A stretch of DNA of 11,172 nucleotides from Spirochaetaceae bacterium (GCA_031265535.1 JAISCO010000307.1:1-11172), one strand, 5' to 3'. Numbered from the stretch's first letter, positions 1-7,274 are shown. The notes: a model not told the origin generated them from the sequence alone. A program made the numbers and translations.

Positions 1-112
1 GGTCTCGAAGACCACTATGAACAACGAACCATTAGCCTTCCCTTGTCGATACCTTCGACAAGTTTACATTATTTACCGACTTTAGTCACCTATTTTATCA
101 TTCCTAATTGTT
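1..112 (+). repeat. Left terminal inverted repeat, 112 bp
   Basis: This block is an exact reverse complement of 11058-11169; the match continues to base 119 with one mismatch. It contains three small dyads: GGTCT-CGA-AGACC at 1-13, CTTGTCGA-TACCT-TCGACAAG at 42-62 and GACT-TT-AGTC at 78-87. It carries no credible reading frame. Its inner edge runs into the pyrimidine-rich ATTGCTCATTCC-type words found in the other intergenic regions. A target-site duplication cannot be tested because the window begins with the repeat. Confidence 0.95.
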
Positions 113-139
113 CATTGCTAACTCCTCATTCCTGAAAGG
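99..139. repeat. Copy of the short pyrimidine-rich intergenic repeat family
   Basis: The stretch is built from the words ATTCCTAATTG, TTCATTGCTA and CTCCTCATTCC. Closely similar words recur at 1197-1322, 7518-7557 and, inverted, 11029-11069. It partly overlaps the inner edge of the left terminal repeat and lies just downstream of the iolG stop codon. No terminator hairpin is visible here. Confidence 0.6.
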
Positions 140-154
140 CGACACTGCCACTGT

Positions 155-1177
155 TTACTGTTTACGAATTTCGTCCACCATGACCGGGCGTTTTTCTTTT
201 AAGGATTTACCTGCCGCCAGCGCGGCGTATATATCTTCCAGCCCGTCTTCGCCGCTTACCGCCGCCGGCTTATTGTGTTGAACCGAATTCACAAAGGAGA
301 CCATCTCGTCCACAAAGGCTTGTTTATAACGCTCCAGAAAAAAATAGAGGGGTTTTTCACCGGTAACGCCCGTTTCGCTGTAAAGCTTGACCGTATTGGG
401 CAGATCGTTTTCCGCCATAGCCGCTCCCCTGGAACCGAAAACTTCTACACGCTGGTCATAGCCGTATACAGCCTTGCGGGAATTATCGATAACTCCGATA
501 GCCCCCGAATCAAAGCGCAGGGTAACCATAGCGGTATCCACATCCCCCGCTTTGCCGATCTCCGGATCCACCAGAACCGCGCCGGCGGCATAGACCTCGG
601 CGATCTCACTGCCCGCCTGAAATCTGGCCATATCAAAATCGTGGATCATCATATCGATAAATATCCCGCCGGAAACAGCCGCATAAGCGGGGGAAGGCGG
701 CGCCGGATCACGGGAACTAATCTTTATCATCTGAACATCACCGACACTGCCCGCCAGCGTGTATTCCCGGATTCTGGCAAAGTTATGGTCAAAGCGGCGG
801 TTAAAGCCCACCTGAAAGACGACCCCCGCTTTTTTAGCCGCCGCTATGGCCGCCTTTACCTTTGGGATCGAAATATCGATAGGTTTTTCGCAGAAAATAT
901 GTTTCCCCGCCTCCGCCGCGGCGATGCTGAGGTCCGCGTGAGTATCGGTAGAAGTACATATAATAACGGCATCTACCCCGGAAGCCTTAAACAGGTCCGC
1001 GGGATCACGGGAAATAATACGGCTCCCAAGCCCCTTGGCCCAACGCTCTTGTTCGGCCGTCAAGTTAAGGTCGACAATCCCTTCCAACACGGCTTGGGGT
1101 ATAAAACGGGCGATATTTTCAGCATGAATTGTACCAATCCGGCCTGCCCCCATAACGCCTATCCGCAGAGAATCCAT
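155..1177 (-). CDS. iolG: Inositol 2-dehydrogenase (Gfo/Idh/MocA family)
   Basis: The 340-residue product is a cytoplasmic NAD-dependent dehydrogenase, most likely oxidising myo-inositol to scyllo-inosose (2-keto-myo-inositol). The N-terminal Rossmann motif GAGRIG is at residues 10-15, and Asp36 ends the second strand, as expected for NAD. The catalytic set of the family is present: Lys98 in CEKPID, and Asp175 and His179 in the block FIDMMIHDFDMAR. The blocks GFNRRFD (124-130), SRDPAPP (155-161), GDVDTA (211-216) and YGYDQRVEVFGS (238-249) are characteristic of true IolG rather than of the wider family. Length is typical. The ATG at 1177 has a strong AGGAGG six bases upstream (1184-1189, minus strand). 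The gene is divergent from the ABC operon and probably shares its control. The 335-codon open frame opposite it is a shadow. Confidence 0.92.
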   Translation of the reverse strand: MDSLRIGVMGAGRIGTIHAENIARFIPQAVLEGIVDLNLTAEQERWAKGLGSRIISRDPADLFKASGVDAVIICTSTDTHADLSIAAAEAGKHIFCEKPIDISIPKVKAAIAAAKKAGVVFQVGFNRRFDHNFARIREYTLAGSVGDVQMIKISSRDPAPPSPAYAAVSGGIFIDMMIHDFDMARFQAGSEIAEVYAAGAVLVDPEIGKAGDVDTAMVTLRFDSGAIGVIDNSRKAVYGYDQRVEVFGSRGAAMAENDLPNTVKLYSETGVTGEKPLYFFLERYKQAFVDEMVSFVNSVQHNKPAAVSGEDGLEDIYAALAAGKSLKEKRPVMVDEIRKQ

Positions 1178-1196
1178 AATATTCCTCCTCTTCCTC

Positions 1197-1322
1197 CATT
1201 GCTCATTTTTAATTGCTCACTCCTCATTTCTCTTTTACTTTTTCCCTTTTCCTTCTCATCATTGCTCATTCCTCATTCCTAATTGCTCCTTTTACTTTTT
1301 CCCTTTTATTTTTTACTTTTTC
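1197..1322. repeat. Degenerate pyrimidine-rich repeat in the iolG leader
   Basis: Two imperfect units of roughly 60 bp lie in tandem. The 19-mer CTTTTACTTTTTCCCTTTT occurs at 1232-1250 and 1289-1307, and ATTGCTCA occurs at 1198-1205 and 1261-1268. Similar words occur at both window ends and near 7518-7557. In the iolG messenger this becomes a purine-rich leader of about 160 bases with several ATG codons preceded by GGA or AGGA. Confidence 0.7.
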
Positions 1323-1328
1323 TCAAAC

Positions 1329-1342
1329 TGCAAACGTTATTA
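1329..1342. promoter_or_regulatory. LacI-type operator-like site over the iolG start point
   Basis: On the minus strand the site reads TAATAACGTTTGCA. It is an imperfect dyad with the central CG typical of LacI/GalR operators. It matches the site at 1556-1569 in 11 of 14 positions. It lies where transcription from the minus-strand promoter at 1348-1376 should begin, as expected of a repressor site. The regulator encoded at 6261-7274 is the obvious candidate; that link is inferred. Confidence 0.55.
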
Positions 1343-1347
1343 GCCCT

Positions 1348-1376
1348 ATAATATAGCCGTGACTATTATTTGTAAA
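1348..1376 (-). promoter_or_regulatory. Predicted sigma-70 promoter of iolG
   Basis: Reading the minus strand, a -35 TTTACA (1371-1376) is followed by a 17-bp spacer and a -10 TATTAT (1348-1353). Each hexamer matches the consensus in five of six positions. Transcription would start near 1341, inside the operator-like site, giving a leader of about 160 bases. Confidence 0.6.
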
Positions 1377-1521
1377 GAGAATTTTTTGAATTATTATTTA
1401 AAAAATGGACATTCCGGCCTGTTTATATAAAAATTTATCTAAAATACACCTGTAAATGATATAAAAACTTGATATGCTTAATATTTTTTGAACTTTTTTG
1501 AAGTTTTTCAAAAAGTTTTTG
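1377..1521. other. AT-rich spacer between the divergent promoters, with stem-loop
   Basis: This stretch is strongly AT-rich and contains no gene. Near its right end, AACTTTTTTGAA (1491-1502) can pair with TTCAAAAAGTT (1507-1517) with one bulged base, directly upstream of the TTGACA box. It may act as an UP-like AT-rich element or as a weak terminator; the sequence does not decide between these. Confidence 0.5.
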
Positions 1522-1550
1522 TTGACAAACCGCTAAAGTCGAATAATAAT
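1522..1550 (+). promoter_or_regulatory. Predicted sigma-70 promoter of the ABC transporter operon
   Basis: A perfect -35 TTGACA (1522-1527) is separated by 17 bp from a -10 AATAAT (1545-1550, five of six matches). Transcription would start near 1557, about 57 bases before the ATG at 1614. It is the best promoter in the window and faces away from the iolG promoter. Confidence 0.75.
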
Positions 1551-1555
1551 TTATT

Positions 1556-1569
1556 TGAAAACGGTTGCA
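1556..1569. promoter_or_regulatory. LacI-type operator-like site at the operon start point
   Basis: TGAAAACGGTTGCA is an imperfect palindrome with central CG; 10 of 14 positions agree with its reverse complement. It sits on the predicted transcription start of the ABC operon, a classic repressor position. It resembles the site at 1329-1342. The LacI-family protein encoded downstream of the operon is the likely binder by inference. Confidence 0.62.
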
Positions 1570-1571
1570 AA

Positions 1572-1592
1572 TTAACGCAATAGCGGCGTTAA
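1572..1592 (+). promoter_or_regulatory. Perfect inverted repeat in the operon leader
   Basis: TTAACGC (1572-1578) and GCGTTAA (1586-1592) form a perfect 7-bp dyad with a 7-base spacer, ten bases upstream of the AGGAGGA ribosome-binding site (1603-1609). It could be an RNA hairpin stabilising or gating the leader, or a second protein-binding dyad. No known riboswitch is recognisable. Confidence 0.45.
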
Positions 1593-1613
1593 AAAAAATT
1601 TCAGGAGGAAAGC

Positions 1614-2558
1614 ATGAAAAAATTTGCGGGTTTGATTTTAATGGTTTTGCTGGCTGCGGGGGTATTGTTCGTCGCCGGAGGATGCCAAAAAGGTGGAAAA
1701 GTGCTGGTTGGATACGTTTGTAACAACTTTAACGACACTTTTCAGGGTTACATAATGGACGAATTCAAGGCGTATTTCGCGGATAAGCCGAATTATACCC
1801 TTGATCTTCAGGATGCCCAGGAAGATGTGGTTAAACAGCAGGATCTAGTAAATAACCTAATTGCCAAGGGCGCGAAAGCCCTGGTAGTGGTACCTGTTAA
1901 TACCAGCGCCATGGCCCCCATAACCAAGGCGGCGCAGGATGCCAAGATACCCCTAGTCTATGTCAACCGGAACCCGTTCGGCGAAGGGGCTGTGCCTGCC
2001 AACATATTTTATGTTGGATCTCAGGAAATCGTCGCCGGACAGCTTCAAATGGAAGCCATGGGCAAGCTGCTCAATGGAGCCGGCGGGGTCTGTATCCTTA
2101 TGGGTAGACTGGACAATGAGGGCGCCGTCCTCAGGACACAGGGAAATGAAGATACCATTAAGGCGCAATTCCCCAACATCAGGGTATTGGCCAAAGAAAC
2201 CGGCAACTGGCAGCGGGATCAAGGTATGAGCCTCACCGAAAACTGGATTACTACATACGGCAGCAGCCTGAAAGGTATTTTGGGGAACAACGACGAAATG
2301 GCGCTGGGCGCTATTGAGGCGCTCAAGACAGCGGGGAGGACCGATGTTGTAGTTATGGGTGTAGACCGGATCCCAGACGCGATTACCGCGGTTCAAAACG
2401 GCAGTATGGCGGCCACCGTTCTACAGGACGCTGTGGGACAGGGACGCGGCGCGGGAGAAGCCGCATACAAAGCCCTCCAGGGACAATCCCAGCCTTCGAT
2501 TACCTGGGTTCCTTTTGTGCTCATCGACAAGAGCAACGTAGCCCAGTACAGTAACTAA
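1614..2558 (+). CDS. mglB: Sugar/cyclitol ABC transporter substrate-binding lipoprotein, MglB-like
   Basis: The 314-residue product is a type I periplasmic binding protein of the galactose/ribose family that would deliver substrate to the permease encoded at 4176-5162. A lipoprotein signal ends at Cys24 (lipobox AGGC), so the mature protein is lipid-anchored. From memory it aligns with MglB along most of its length. Likely ligand contacts are Arg174, Trp199 in TGNWQ, NND at 225-227, Asp251 in GVDRIPDA and Gln271 in VLQDA (MglB has Asn there). The start is fixed by AGGAGGA at 1603-1609. A strong terminator follows immediately. The ligand is uncertain. Similarity favours a hexose, while the IolG-type neighbours favour inositol. 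The symbol names the family only. Confidence 0.85.
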   Translation: MKKFAGLILMVLLAAGVLFVAGGCQKGGKVLVGYVCNNFNDTFQGYIMDEFKAYFADKPNYTLDLQDAQEDVVKQQDLVNNLIAKGAKALVVVPVNTSAMAPITKAAQDAKIPLVYVNRNPFGEGAVPANIFYVGSQEIVAGQLQMEAMGKLLNGAGGVCILMGRLDNEGAVLRTQGNEDTIKAQFPNIRVLAKETGNWQRDQGMSLTENWITTYGSSLKGILGNNDEMALGAIEALKTAGRTDVVVMGVDRIPDAITAVQNGSMAATVLQDAVGQGRGAGEAAYKALQGQSQPSITWVPFVLIDKSNVAQYSN

Positions 2559-2569
2559 AATCTTTTTGA

Positions 2570-2606
2570 AAAAGGACTGTTGTATTACAACAGTCCTTTT
2601 ATTTTT
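2570..2606 (+). terminator. Intrinsic terminator after the binding-protein gene
   Basis: AAAAGGACTGTTG (2570-2582) and CAACAGTCCTTTT (2588-2600) form a perfect 13-bp stem with the loop TATTA. The stem is followed by a T-rich tail, ATTTTT. It lies between the binding-protein gene and the ATPase gene of the same operon. No promoter is evident in the short gap after it, so the downstream genes probably depend on read-through. Such partial termination is common after binding-protein genes and raises their relative expression. Confidence 0.85.
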
Positions 2607-2647
2607 GAACCTCGCCGGAGGTTTAAAAGCCAGAGGGGGTTAGAAGC

Positions 2648-4189
2648 ATGAGTGATGAATATCTTCTCGAAATGAGGAATATCGTAAAAAACTTTCCGGG
2701 CGTCCAGGCTCTACGCGGAGTAAATCTTCAGGTACGTCCCGGAGAAATTCACGCCCTTATGGGGGAAAACGGCGCCGGAAAATCAACTTTGATGAAATGT
2801 ATAGCCGGTATTCATAAACCAACAAGCGGTGAAATTTTCTTTGACGGCAAACTTAGGGAGGGCTACACGACTCAGGAAGCGTTGGCCATGGGTATTTCCA
2901 TGATACATCAGGAATTAAGTCCTGTTTTACACCGGCCGATTATGGAAAATGTCTGGCTTGGACGGGAACCCCTTAGCCGTTTTGGACTGGTGGACCATAA
3001 AAAGATGTATACCATGACCAAAGAGGTGCTTAAAGAGATCGAACTGAACGAGGATCCCGCCACTCTAATGTCTTCCATGGCCGTAGCAAAGATGCAGATG
3101 ATCGAAATCGCAAAGGCGGTTTCTTACAATTCCAAATTGATAATCATGGATGAACCCACTTCGGCTCTGACGGAAAAGGAAATAAAACAGCTATTTTTTA
3201 TTATGAGAAAACTAAAACGACAGGGAAAGAGCATAATCTTTATTTCTCATAAGCTCGATGAAATCTATGAAATCACCGACAAAATCACCGTATACCGGGA
3301 TGGAATGTATATTGGTTCTGAAAACACCCAGGATCTAAAGACGGATAAACTGATCAGTATGATGGTAGGCCGTACTGTGGATAATTTATTTCCAAAGACT
3401 CCCTGCCCCATCGGAGATGTCAAGCTGGAAGTTAGGAATCTTTCCAACCGGAAATACTTTAAAAATGTTTCCTTTACGGTCAGGAAAGGGGAGATTCTGG
3501 GGATAGCGGGACTTGTAGGAGCAGGACGCACCGAGGTGGTAGAAACTATATTCGGCATACGGCCCCATTCAAGCGGAGAGATTTTTATCGACGGGAAAAA
3601 GGTTGACATCAAAAAGCCTATGGATGCGATACGGTACGGCATGGCATGGCTTACCGAGGATCGCCGGAGTTCAGGGATATTTCCCATGCTCGCGGTACAG
3701 ATCAATATAGCCATAGCCGCCATCCCTAAATTTCTCAATAAGATAGGGGTCATTAAAGAAAGCGTCCTAAACAAGGGAGTAACGGAATATGTACAAAAAA
3801 TTCAGGTAAAGACCCCGACCCTGTTCCAGCGTGTTGAAAATTTGAGCGGCGGGAATCAACAGAAAGTCCTGATTGCCCGCTGGCTCATGACGGATCCGGA
3901 TATTCTGTTTCTGGACGAACCTACACGTGGTATTGATGTGGGTACTAAATCGGAAATTCACCGCCTTATCTCTAATCTTGCGGGTGAAGGAAAGTCTATC
4001 GTTATGATTTCTTCGGAATTGCCGGAAATTATGGGTATGAGCGACCGGATAATGGTCATGCACCAGGGCAAGCTTACCGGAATAGTGGAAAATTCCAAAG
4101 ACCTTACCCAGAATGAACTAATGGCCTATGCCACCAATACGGTTGACGAATATGAAAAATCCAAAGGAGATACAAATGGCCTCAAATAG
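2648..4189 (+). CDS. mglA: Sugar ABC transporter ATP-binding protein, MglA/RbsA type
   Basis: The 513-residue cytoplasmic ATPase has two fused ABC domains and powers import through the permease encoded next. Domain 1 has Walker A GENGAGKST (39-47, Lys45), Q-loop HQE (87-89), Walker B LIIMDEP (164-170) and H-loop His201. Domain 2 has a family-typical degenerate Walker A, GLVGAGRTE (288-296), with Arg in place of Lys, signature LSGGNQQK (399-406) and Walker B ILFLDEP (419-425). Blocks such as MQMIEIAKA, KGEILGIAGLVGA and DEPTRGIDVG match MglA closely. The signature of domain 1 reads SMAVAKMQ, with Ala where family members usually have Ser. An AGAGGGGG ribosome-binding site precedes the ATG. Its last 14 bases overlap the permease gene. 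Substrate identity is not readable from this subunit. Confidence 0.92.
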   Translation: MSDEYLLEMRNIVKNFPGVQALRGVNLQVRPGEIHALMGENGAGKSTLMKCIAGIHKPTSGEIFFDGKLREGYTTQEALAMGISMIHQELSPVLHRPIMENVWLGREPLSRFGLVDHKKMYTMTKEVLKEIELNEDPATLMSSMAVAKMQMIEIAKAVSYNSKLIIMDEPTSALTEKEIKQLFFIMRKLKRQGKSIIFISHKLDEIYEITDKITVYRDGMYIGSENTQDLKTDKLISMMVGRTVDNLFPKTPCPIGDVKLEVRNLSNRKYFKNVSFTVRKGEILGIAGLVGAGRTEVVETIFGIRPHSSGEIFIDGKKVDIKKPMDAIRYGMAWLTEDRRSSGIFPMLAVQINIAIAAIPKFLNKIGVIKESVLNKGVTEYVQKIQVKTPTLFQRVENLSGGNQQKVLIARWLMTDPDILFLDEPTRGIDVGTKSEIHRLISNLAGEGKSIVMISSELPEIMGMSDRIMVMHQGKLTGIVENSKDLTQNELMAYATNTVDEYEKSKGDTNGLK

Positions 4190-5162
4190 TATTAATTTTA
4201 TGCAAACCATAAGGAAATATGGGATTGTCATCGTCCTTATTCTGATGATCGTTCTCTTAAGTATTGTGCAGCCCGCGTTTCTCAGCGCGACTAATATCTT
4301 TAATGTACTGACCCAAAGTTCTATCTTCGGCATCATGGCCTTGGGTATGACATTTGTTATCATTTCTAAAGGGATAGACCTTTCGGTAGGCTCGGTACTG
4401 GCCTTTTCGGGTGTTGTAGCGGCAAGTTTGGGACAGATACCGGGGGCTACGGAAAAATATTTCCCAAATATGCCGGTAATGCCGGTTATTGTACCAATTT
4501 TAACAGCCCTGGTGATCGGCGGTTTTTGCGGTTTTATAAACGGCTTCTTGATTGCCAAGACCAAGATACCCGCCTTTATTGCCACTTTGGGTATGTTCAC
4601 CGTGGCGCGCGGATTTGCCCTTATCTATACAAAAGGACGGCCGATAAGTAATCTTGTCCCTTCCCTTACCGCACTCGGCGGAAAGCTTTTTAACGTCATC
4701 CCAGTACCCGTGATAATCTACTTTATCATGATTATTCTCAGTTATGTTTTGCTCAATAAGACCCGGTTCGGGAAAAATACCTACGCCATCGGTGGAAACG
4801 TAACCGCCGCCGAAGTTTCGGGGGTAAATGTATCTAAGTATCTAATCATGATTTACACCTACTGCGGCCTCTTGGCGGGCTTGGCGGCGATTGTTTTTGC
4901 CGGACGGGTTGGCAGCGTACATCCCGGCGCCGCCGACGGATACGAATTGACCGCCATAGCCGCCGCGACAATCGGAGGAACTTCTCATTCCGGCGGTATC
5001 GGAACCATAGGCGGGGCCTTTGTAGGCGCTTTGATTCTGGCGGTACTGCGTAATGGCTTTACCCTGCTGGGAGTAAACGCTTATTGGCAAAAAGTAGCGG
5101 AAGGCTGCATTATCGTAGGCGCCGTTATAGTGGATATGCGTAAAAATGCCAAAAGGGATTAA
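4176..5162 (+). CDS. mglC: Sugar/cyclitol ABC transporter permease, MglC/RbsC type
   Basis: The 328-residue product is a hydrophobic inner-membrane permease of the BPD_transp_2 family, with roughly eight to ten predicted membrane segments. Family blocks include ALGMTFVIISKGIDLSVGS (55-73), the cytoplasmic coupling region AIGGNVTAAEVSGVNV (204-219) and GGTSHSGGIGTIGGAFVGA (267-285). The block GVNAYWQ (299-305) is MglC-like. The ATG at 4176 is chosen over an upstream in-frame ATG at 4128 because AAAGGAGA (4163-4170) precedes it at ideal spacing and the extra 16 residues are not family-like. It overlaps the ATPase gene by 14 bases, which implies translational coupling. Confidence 0.9.
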   Translation: MASNSINFMQTIRKYGIVIVLILMIVLLSIVQPAFLSATNIFNVLTQSSIFGIMALGMTFVIISKGIDLSVGSVLAFSGVVAASLGQIPGATEKYFPNMPVMPVIVPILTALVIGGFCGFINGFLIAKTKIPAFIATLGMFTVARGFALIYTKGRPISNLVPSLTALGGKLFNVIPVPVIIYFIMIILSYVLLNKTRFGKNTYAIGGNVTAAEVSGVNVSKYLIMIYTYCGLLAGLAAIVFAGRVGSVHPGAADGYELTAIAAATIGGTSHSGGIGTIGGAFVGALILAVLRNGFTLLGVNAYWQKVAEGCIIVGAVIVDMRKNAKRD

Positions 5163-5163
5163 C

Positions 5164-6177
5164 GTGAAGAAAGTACGCATCGGTTCGGTGGGTCTGGGCC
5201 GCTTGGGTATCCGGCATGCGGAAAATATCGCAAGCAGAGTGCAGAACGCCGAACTTGCGGCGCTCTGCGATCTTGATAAGCAAAAATTGGACGAGACCGC
5301 AAACCGGCTTGGAGTATCGCGCCGGTTTTGCTCCTTTGACGAGATGATTGATTGTAAAGACGTGGATGCTGTGGTGTTGGTTTCACCCTCGGCGTTGCAT
5401 ACCCGGCAGATAGCCGCCGCCTTGTCCGCGGGAAAACACGTGTTTTCAGAGAAGCCCCTGGGGGTTACCGTCTCTGAATGTAAAGAAGCGGAAAAAGCGG
5501 TTGAGGCTCACCCTGAATTGGTGTTCATGCTGGGCTTTATGCGTCGTTTTGATGAATCGTATAAATATGCCCACGACAAGGCGGTTGCCGGTGAAATCGG
5601 CAAGCCCATACTCTTTCGCTCCTACAGCCAGGACCCGGAAAAATTCATAGACGGCGCAATAGCCTTTGCCCCCCATTCCGGGGGGCAATTCCTGGATATG
5701 GCTGTTCACGACATTGATCTGGCGCGCTGGTTTACCGGTTCCGAACCGGAATCGGTTTACGCTATCGGCGGCTGCTATGCCCACCCCGAATTTGCCCGTT
5801 ATCAGGATGGGGACAATGTGTCATGCCTGATGAAGTTTAAAAATGACTGCATGGTCTTCCTATTTGCCGGACGTACCGCACCGCACGGATACAATGTAGA
5901 GACCGAAGTTATCGGGACCAAGGGCATACTACGGATCGCTTCGGTACCCCAAAAAAATCTGGTGGAAATTTTGGACAGCCACGGGGTCAGGCGGGAATGC
6001 AGCGAGAATTTTCTGGAACGTTTTGACACTGCCTATGTTAATGAAGTGCAAGAATTTGTGGACTGCATCATCACGGGAAAAAAACCCACGGTTACCGTAT
6101 ACGACGGGACCAGGGTCTCGGAAATTGCATACGCCTGTAAATCGGCCTTTGAGCAGGGAAGCTTGTTAAAATTCTAG
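5164..6177 (+). CDS. Second inositol-dehydrogenase-like oxidoreductase (Gfo/Idh/MocA family)
   Basis: The 337-residue product is an NAD-dependent Gfo/Idh/MocA dehydrogenase and a diverged paralogue of IolG. The Rossmann motif GLGRLG is at 10-15, with Asp36 after strand two. The catalytic residues are Lys97 in SEKPLG, and Asp178 and His182 in FLDMAVHDIDLAR; GFMRRFD (124-130) is also conserved. It lacks the IolG hallmark SRDPAPP and reads SQDPEKF instead, so a different stereoisomer such as scyllo- or chiro-inositol, or an inositol derivative, is plausible. The GTG at 5164 is preferred because AAAAGGG (5151-5157) lies six bases before it. An in-frame ATG at 5146 would overlap the permease and lacks a good ribosome-binding site. 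The gene ends the transporter operon, starting directly after the permease stop. Confidence 0.87.
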   Translation: MKKVRIGSVGLGRLGIRHAENIASRVQNAELAALCDLDKQKLDETANRLGVSRRFCSFDEMIDCKDVDAVVLVSPSALHTRQIAAALSAGKHVFSEKPLGVTVSECKEAEKAVEAHPELVFMLGFMRRFDESYKYAHDKAVAGEIGKPILFRSYSQDPEKFIDGAIAFAPHSGGQFLDMAVHDIDLARWFTGSEPESVYAIGGCYAHPEFARYQDGDNVSCLMKFKNDCMVFLFAGRTAPHGYNVETEVIGTKGILRIASVPQKNLVEILDSHGVRRECSENFLERFDTAYVNEVQEFVDCIITGKKPTVTVYDGTRVSEIAYACKSAFEQGSLLKF

Positions 6178-6209
6178 CACAGATTTCTCTTTTTCGCGGT
6201 ATCCGTAAT

Positions 6210-6240
6210 TCGAGTTTTTCTATCATAATGGGTATATAAT
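6210..6240 (+). promoter_or_regulatory. Possible promoter of the LacI-family gene
   Basis: A perfect -10 TATAAT lies at 6235-6240. Upstream there is only a weak -35 candidate, TCGAGT at 6210-6215 with 19-bp spacing. Transcription would start near 6247, leaving a very short leader before the ATG at 6261. No operator-like site resembling those at 1329 or 1556 is seen here, so autoregulation is not suggested. Confidence 0.4.
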
Positions 6241-6260
6241 TCCGCATTAAGGATACAACA

Positions 6261-7274
6261 ATGGTAAGCATTAAGGATATAGCGAAACAGGCTGGAATGT
6301 CCCCATCCACAGTTTCCCGTGTAGTAAACGGTAAAAAGTATGTAAACCCCGCGAAACGGGATAAAATTCTGAAACTTATAGAAGAAACCGGCTATGTACC
6401 GAATAACGCGGCCCGCAGCATGGTTTTGCGGCGCAGTTTTACCGTAGGCATCGTGGTTCCCGATACCTTTAACATGTTCCAACGTCAGCTTTTTTCTATC
6501 ATTGAGCGGCATTTGTACTCATTTGGGTATCATACGCTGTTTTTCTTTGTAAAATTTGACGGATCCAGCGAAGAGGAATTCCTTAACCGGGTACGCTCGG
6601 AAAAGCTGGACGGGATTATCATGCTCCATGAAATACAGGGAAACAGGTTTTACGATTATATTACCCGGACGAAACTGCCTATCGTTACGGCTACTTTTAG
6701 CAGATCTCAAATTTCATCAATCCATGTGAATGAGGAACAGGCATCCTTTGACGGGGTAAGCCATCTGATCAATCTGGGACACCGGAAGATAAACATGATA
6801 ACAGGACGGGAATTTTCCTTTGGCCGCCAGCGGACGGAAGGATTTTTTCACGCTCTGGAGTCTATGGGAATTGACCGGGATGAAACACGGGTTGTCTTTG
6901 TAAAGCACTATACTGCGGAATTCGGTATGTATGGTATGCGGGAATTGCTGCTGCGAAACAAGGATTTTTCCGCAATTTTTGCCGCCACCGACGAGCTTGC
7001 CATAGGCGCTATCCGGGTTTTGCGGGACGAGGGGCTTCGTGTCCCGGAGGATGTCTCGGTAGTCGGTTTCGACGATATAGAGATATCCGATTTTTATCTG
7101 CCCCGGCTTACCACCATACGCCAGCCCCTTGACGAAATAGGCGGACAGGCCGCCCTGATCCTGCACCGGCATATATGCGGCGCCAATGGCGCAATCGCGG
7201 AACTGCTGCTCCCCTACAAGTTAATAATCCGTGAATCAACAGCAATTCCCATTTCGGGAAAATCCTGGATCTGA
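6261..7274 (+). CDS. LacI/GalR-family transcriptional regulator
   Basis: The 337-residue product is a DNA-binding repressor. An N-terminal helix-turn-helix, with SIKDIAKQAG (3-12) and recognition helix SPSTVSRVVNG (14-24), is followed by the hinge YVPNNAARSM (45-54). Met54 takes the place of the minor-groove Leu usual in LacI. The C-terminal part is a periplasmic-binding-protein-like effector domain with FAATDELAIGAIRVLRDEG, VSVVGFDDIE and LTTIRQP. TAAGGA (6248-6253) supports the ATG. It sits directly behind the transporter operon on the same strand. Two LacI-type dyads in the shared promoter region at 1329-1342 and 1556-1569 are its likely targets. The inducer is probably the transported compound or its ketone product (inference). 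Confidence 0.9.
   Translation: MVSIKDIAKQAGMSPSTVSRVVNGKKYVNPAKRDKILKLIEETGYVPNNAARSMVLRRSFTVGIVVPDTFNMFQRQLFSIIERHLYSFGYHTLFFFVKFDGSSEEEFLNRVRSEKLDGIIMLHEIQGNRFYDYITRTKLPIVTATFSRSQISSIHVNEEQASFDGVSHLINLGHRKINMITGREFSFGRQRTEGFFHALESMGIDRDETRVVFVKHYTAEFGMYGMRELLLRNKDFSAIFAATDELAIGAIRVLRDEGLRVPEDVSVVGFDDIEISDFYLPRLTTIRQPLDEIGGQAALILHRHICGANGAIAELLLPYKLIIRESTAIPISGKSWI

Noticed and set aside
275..1282. A 335-codon open frame on the plus strand opposite iolG
   Set aside because: The opposite strand encodes a complete, motif-perfect IolG. The plus-strand product has no recognisable domain and runs into the repeat tract, so it is a shadow of codon bias.
4128..4175. Upstream in-frame ATG for the permease
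   Set aside because: The added 16 residues do not look like family sequence, there is no ribosome-binding site before 4128, and AAAGGAGA precedes the ATG at 4176.
5146..5163. Upstream ATG for the second dehydrogenase
   Set aside because: It overlaps the permease gene and lacks a good ribosome-binding site; the GTG at 5164 has AAAAGGG at proper spacing and gives the normal family N-terminus.
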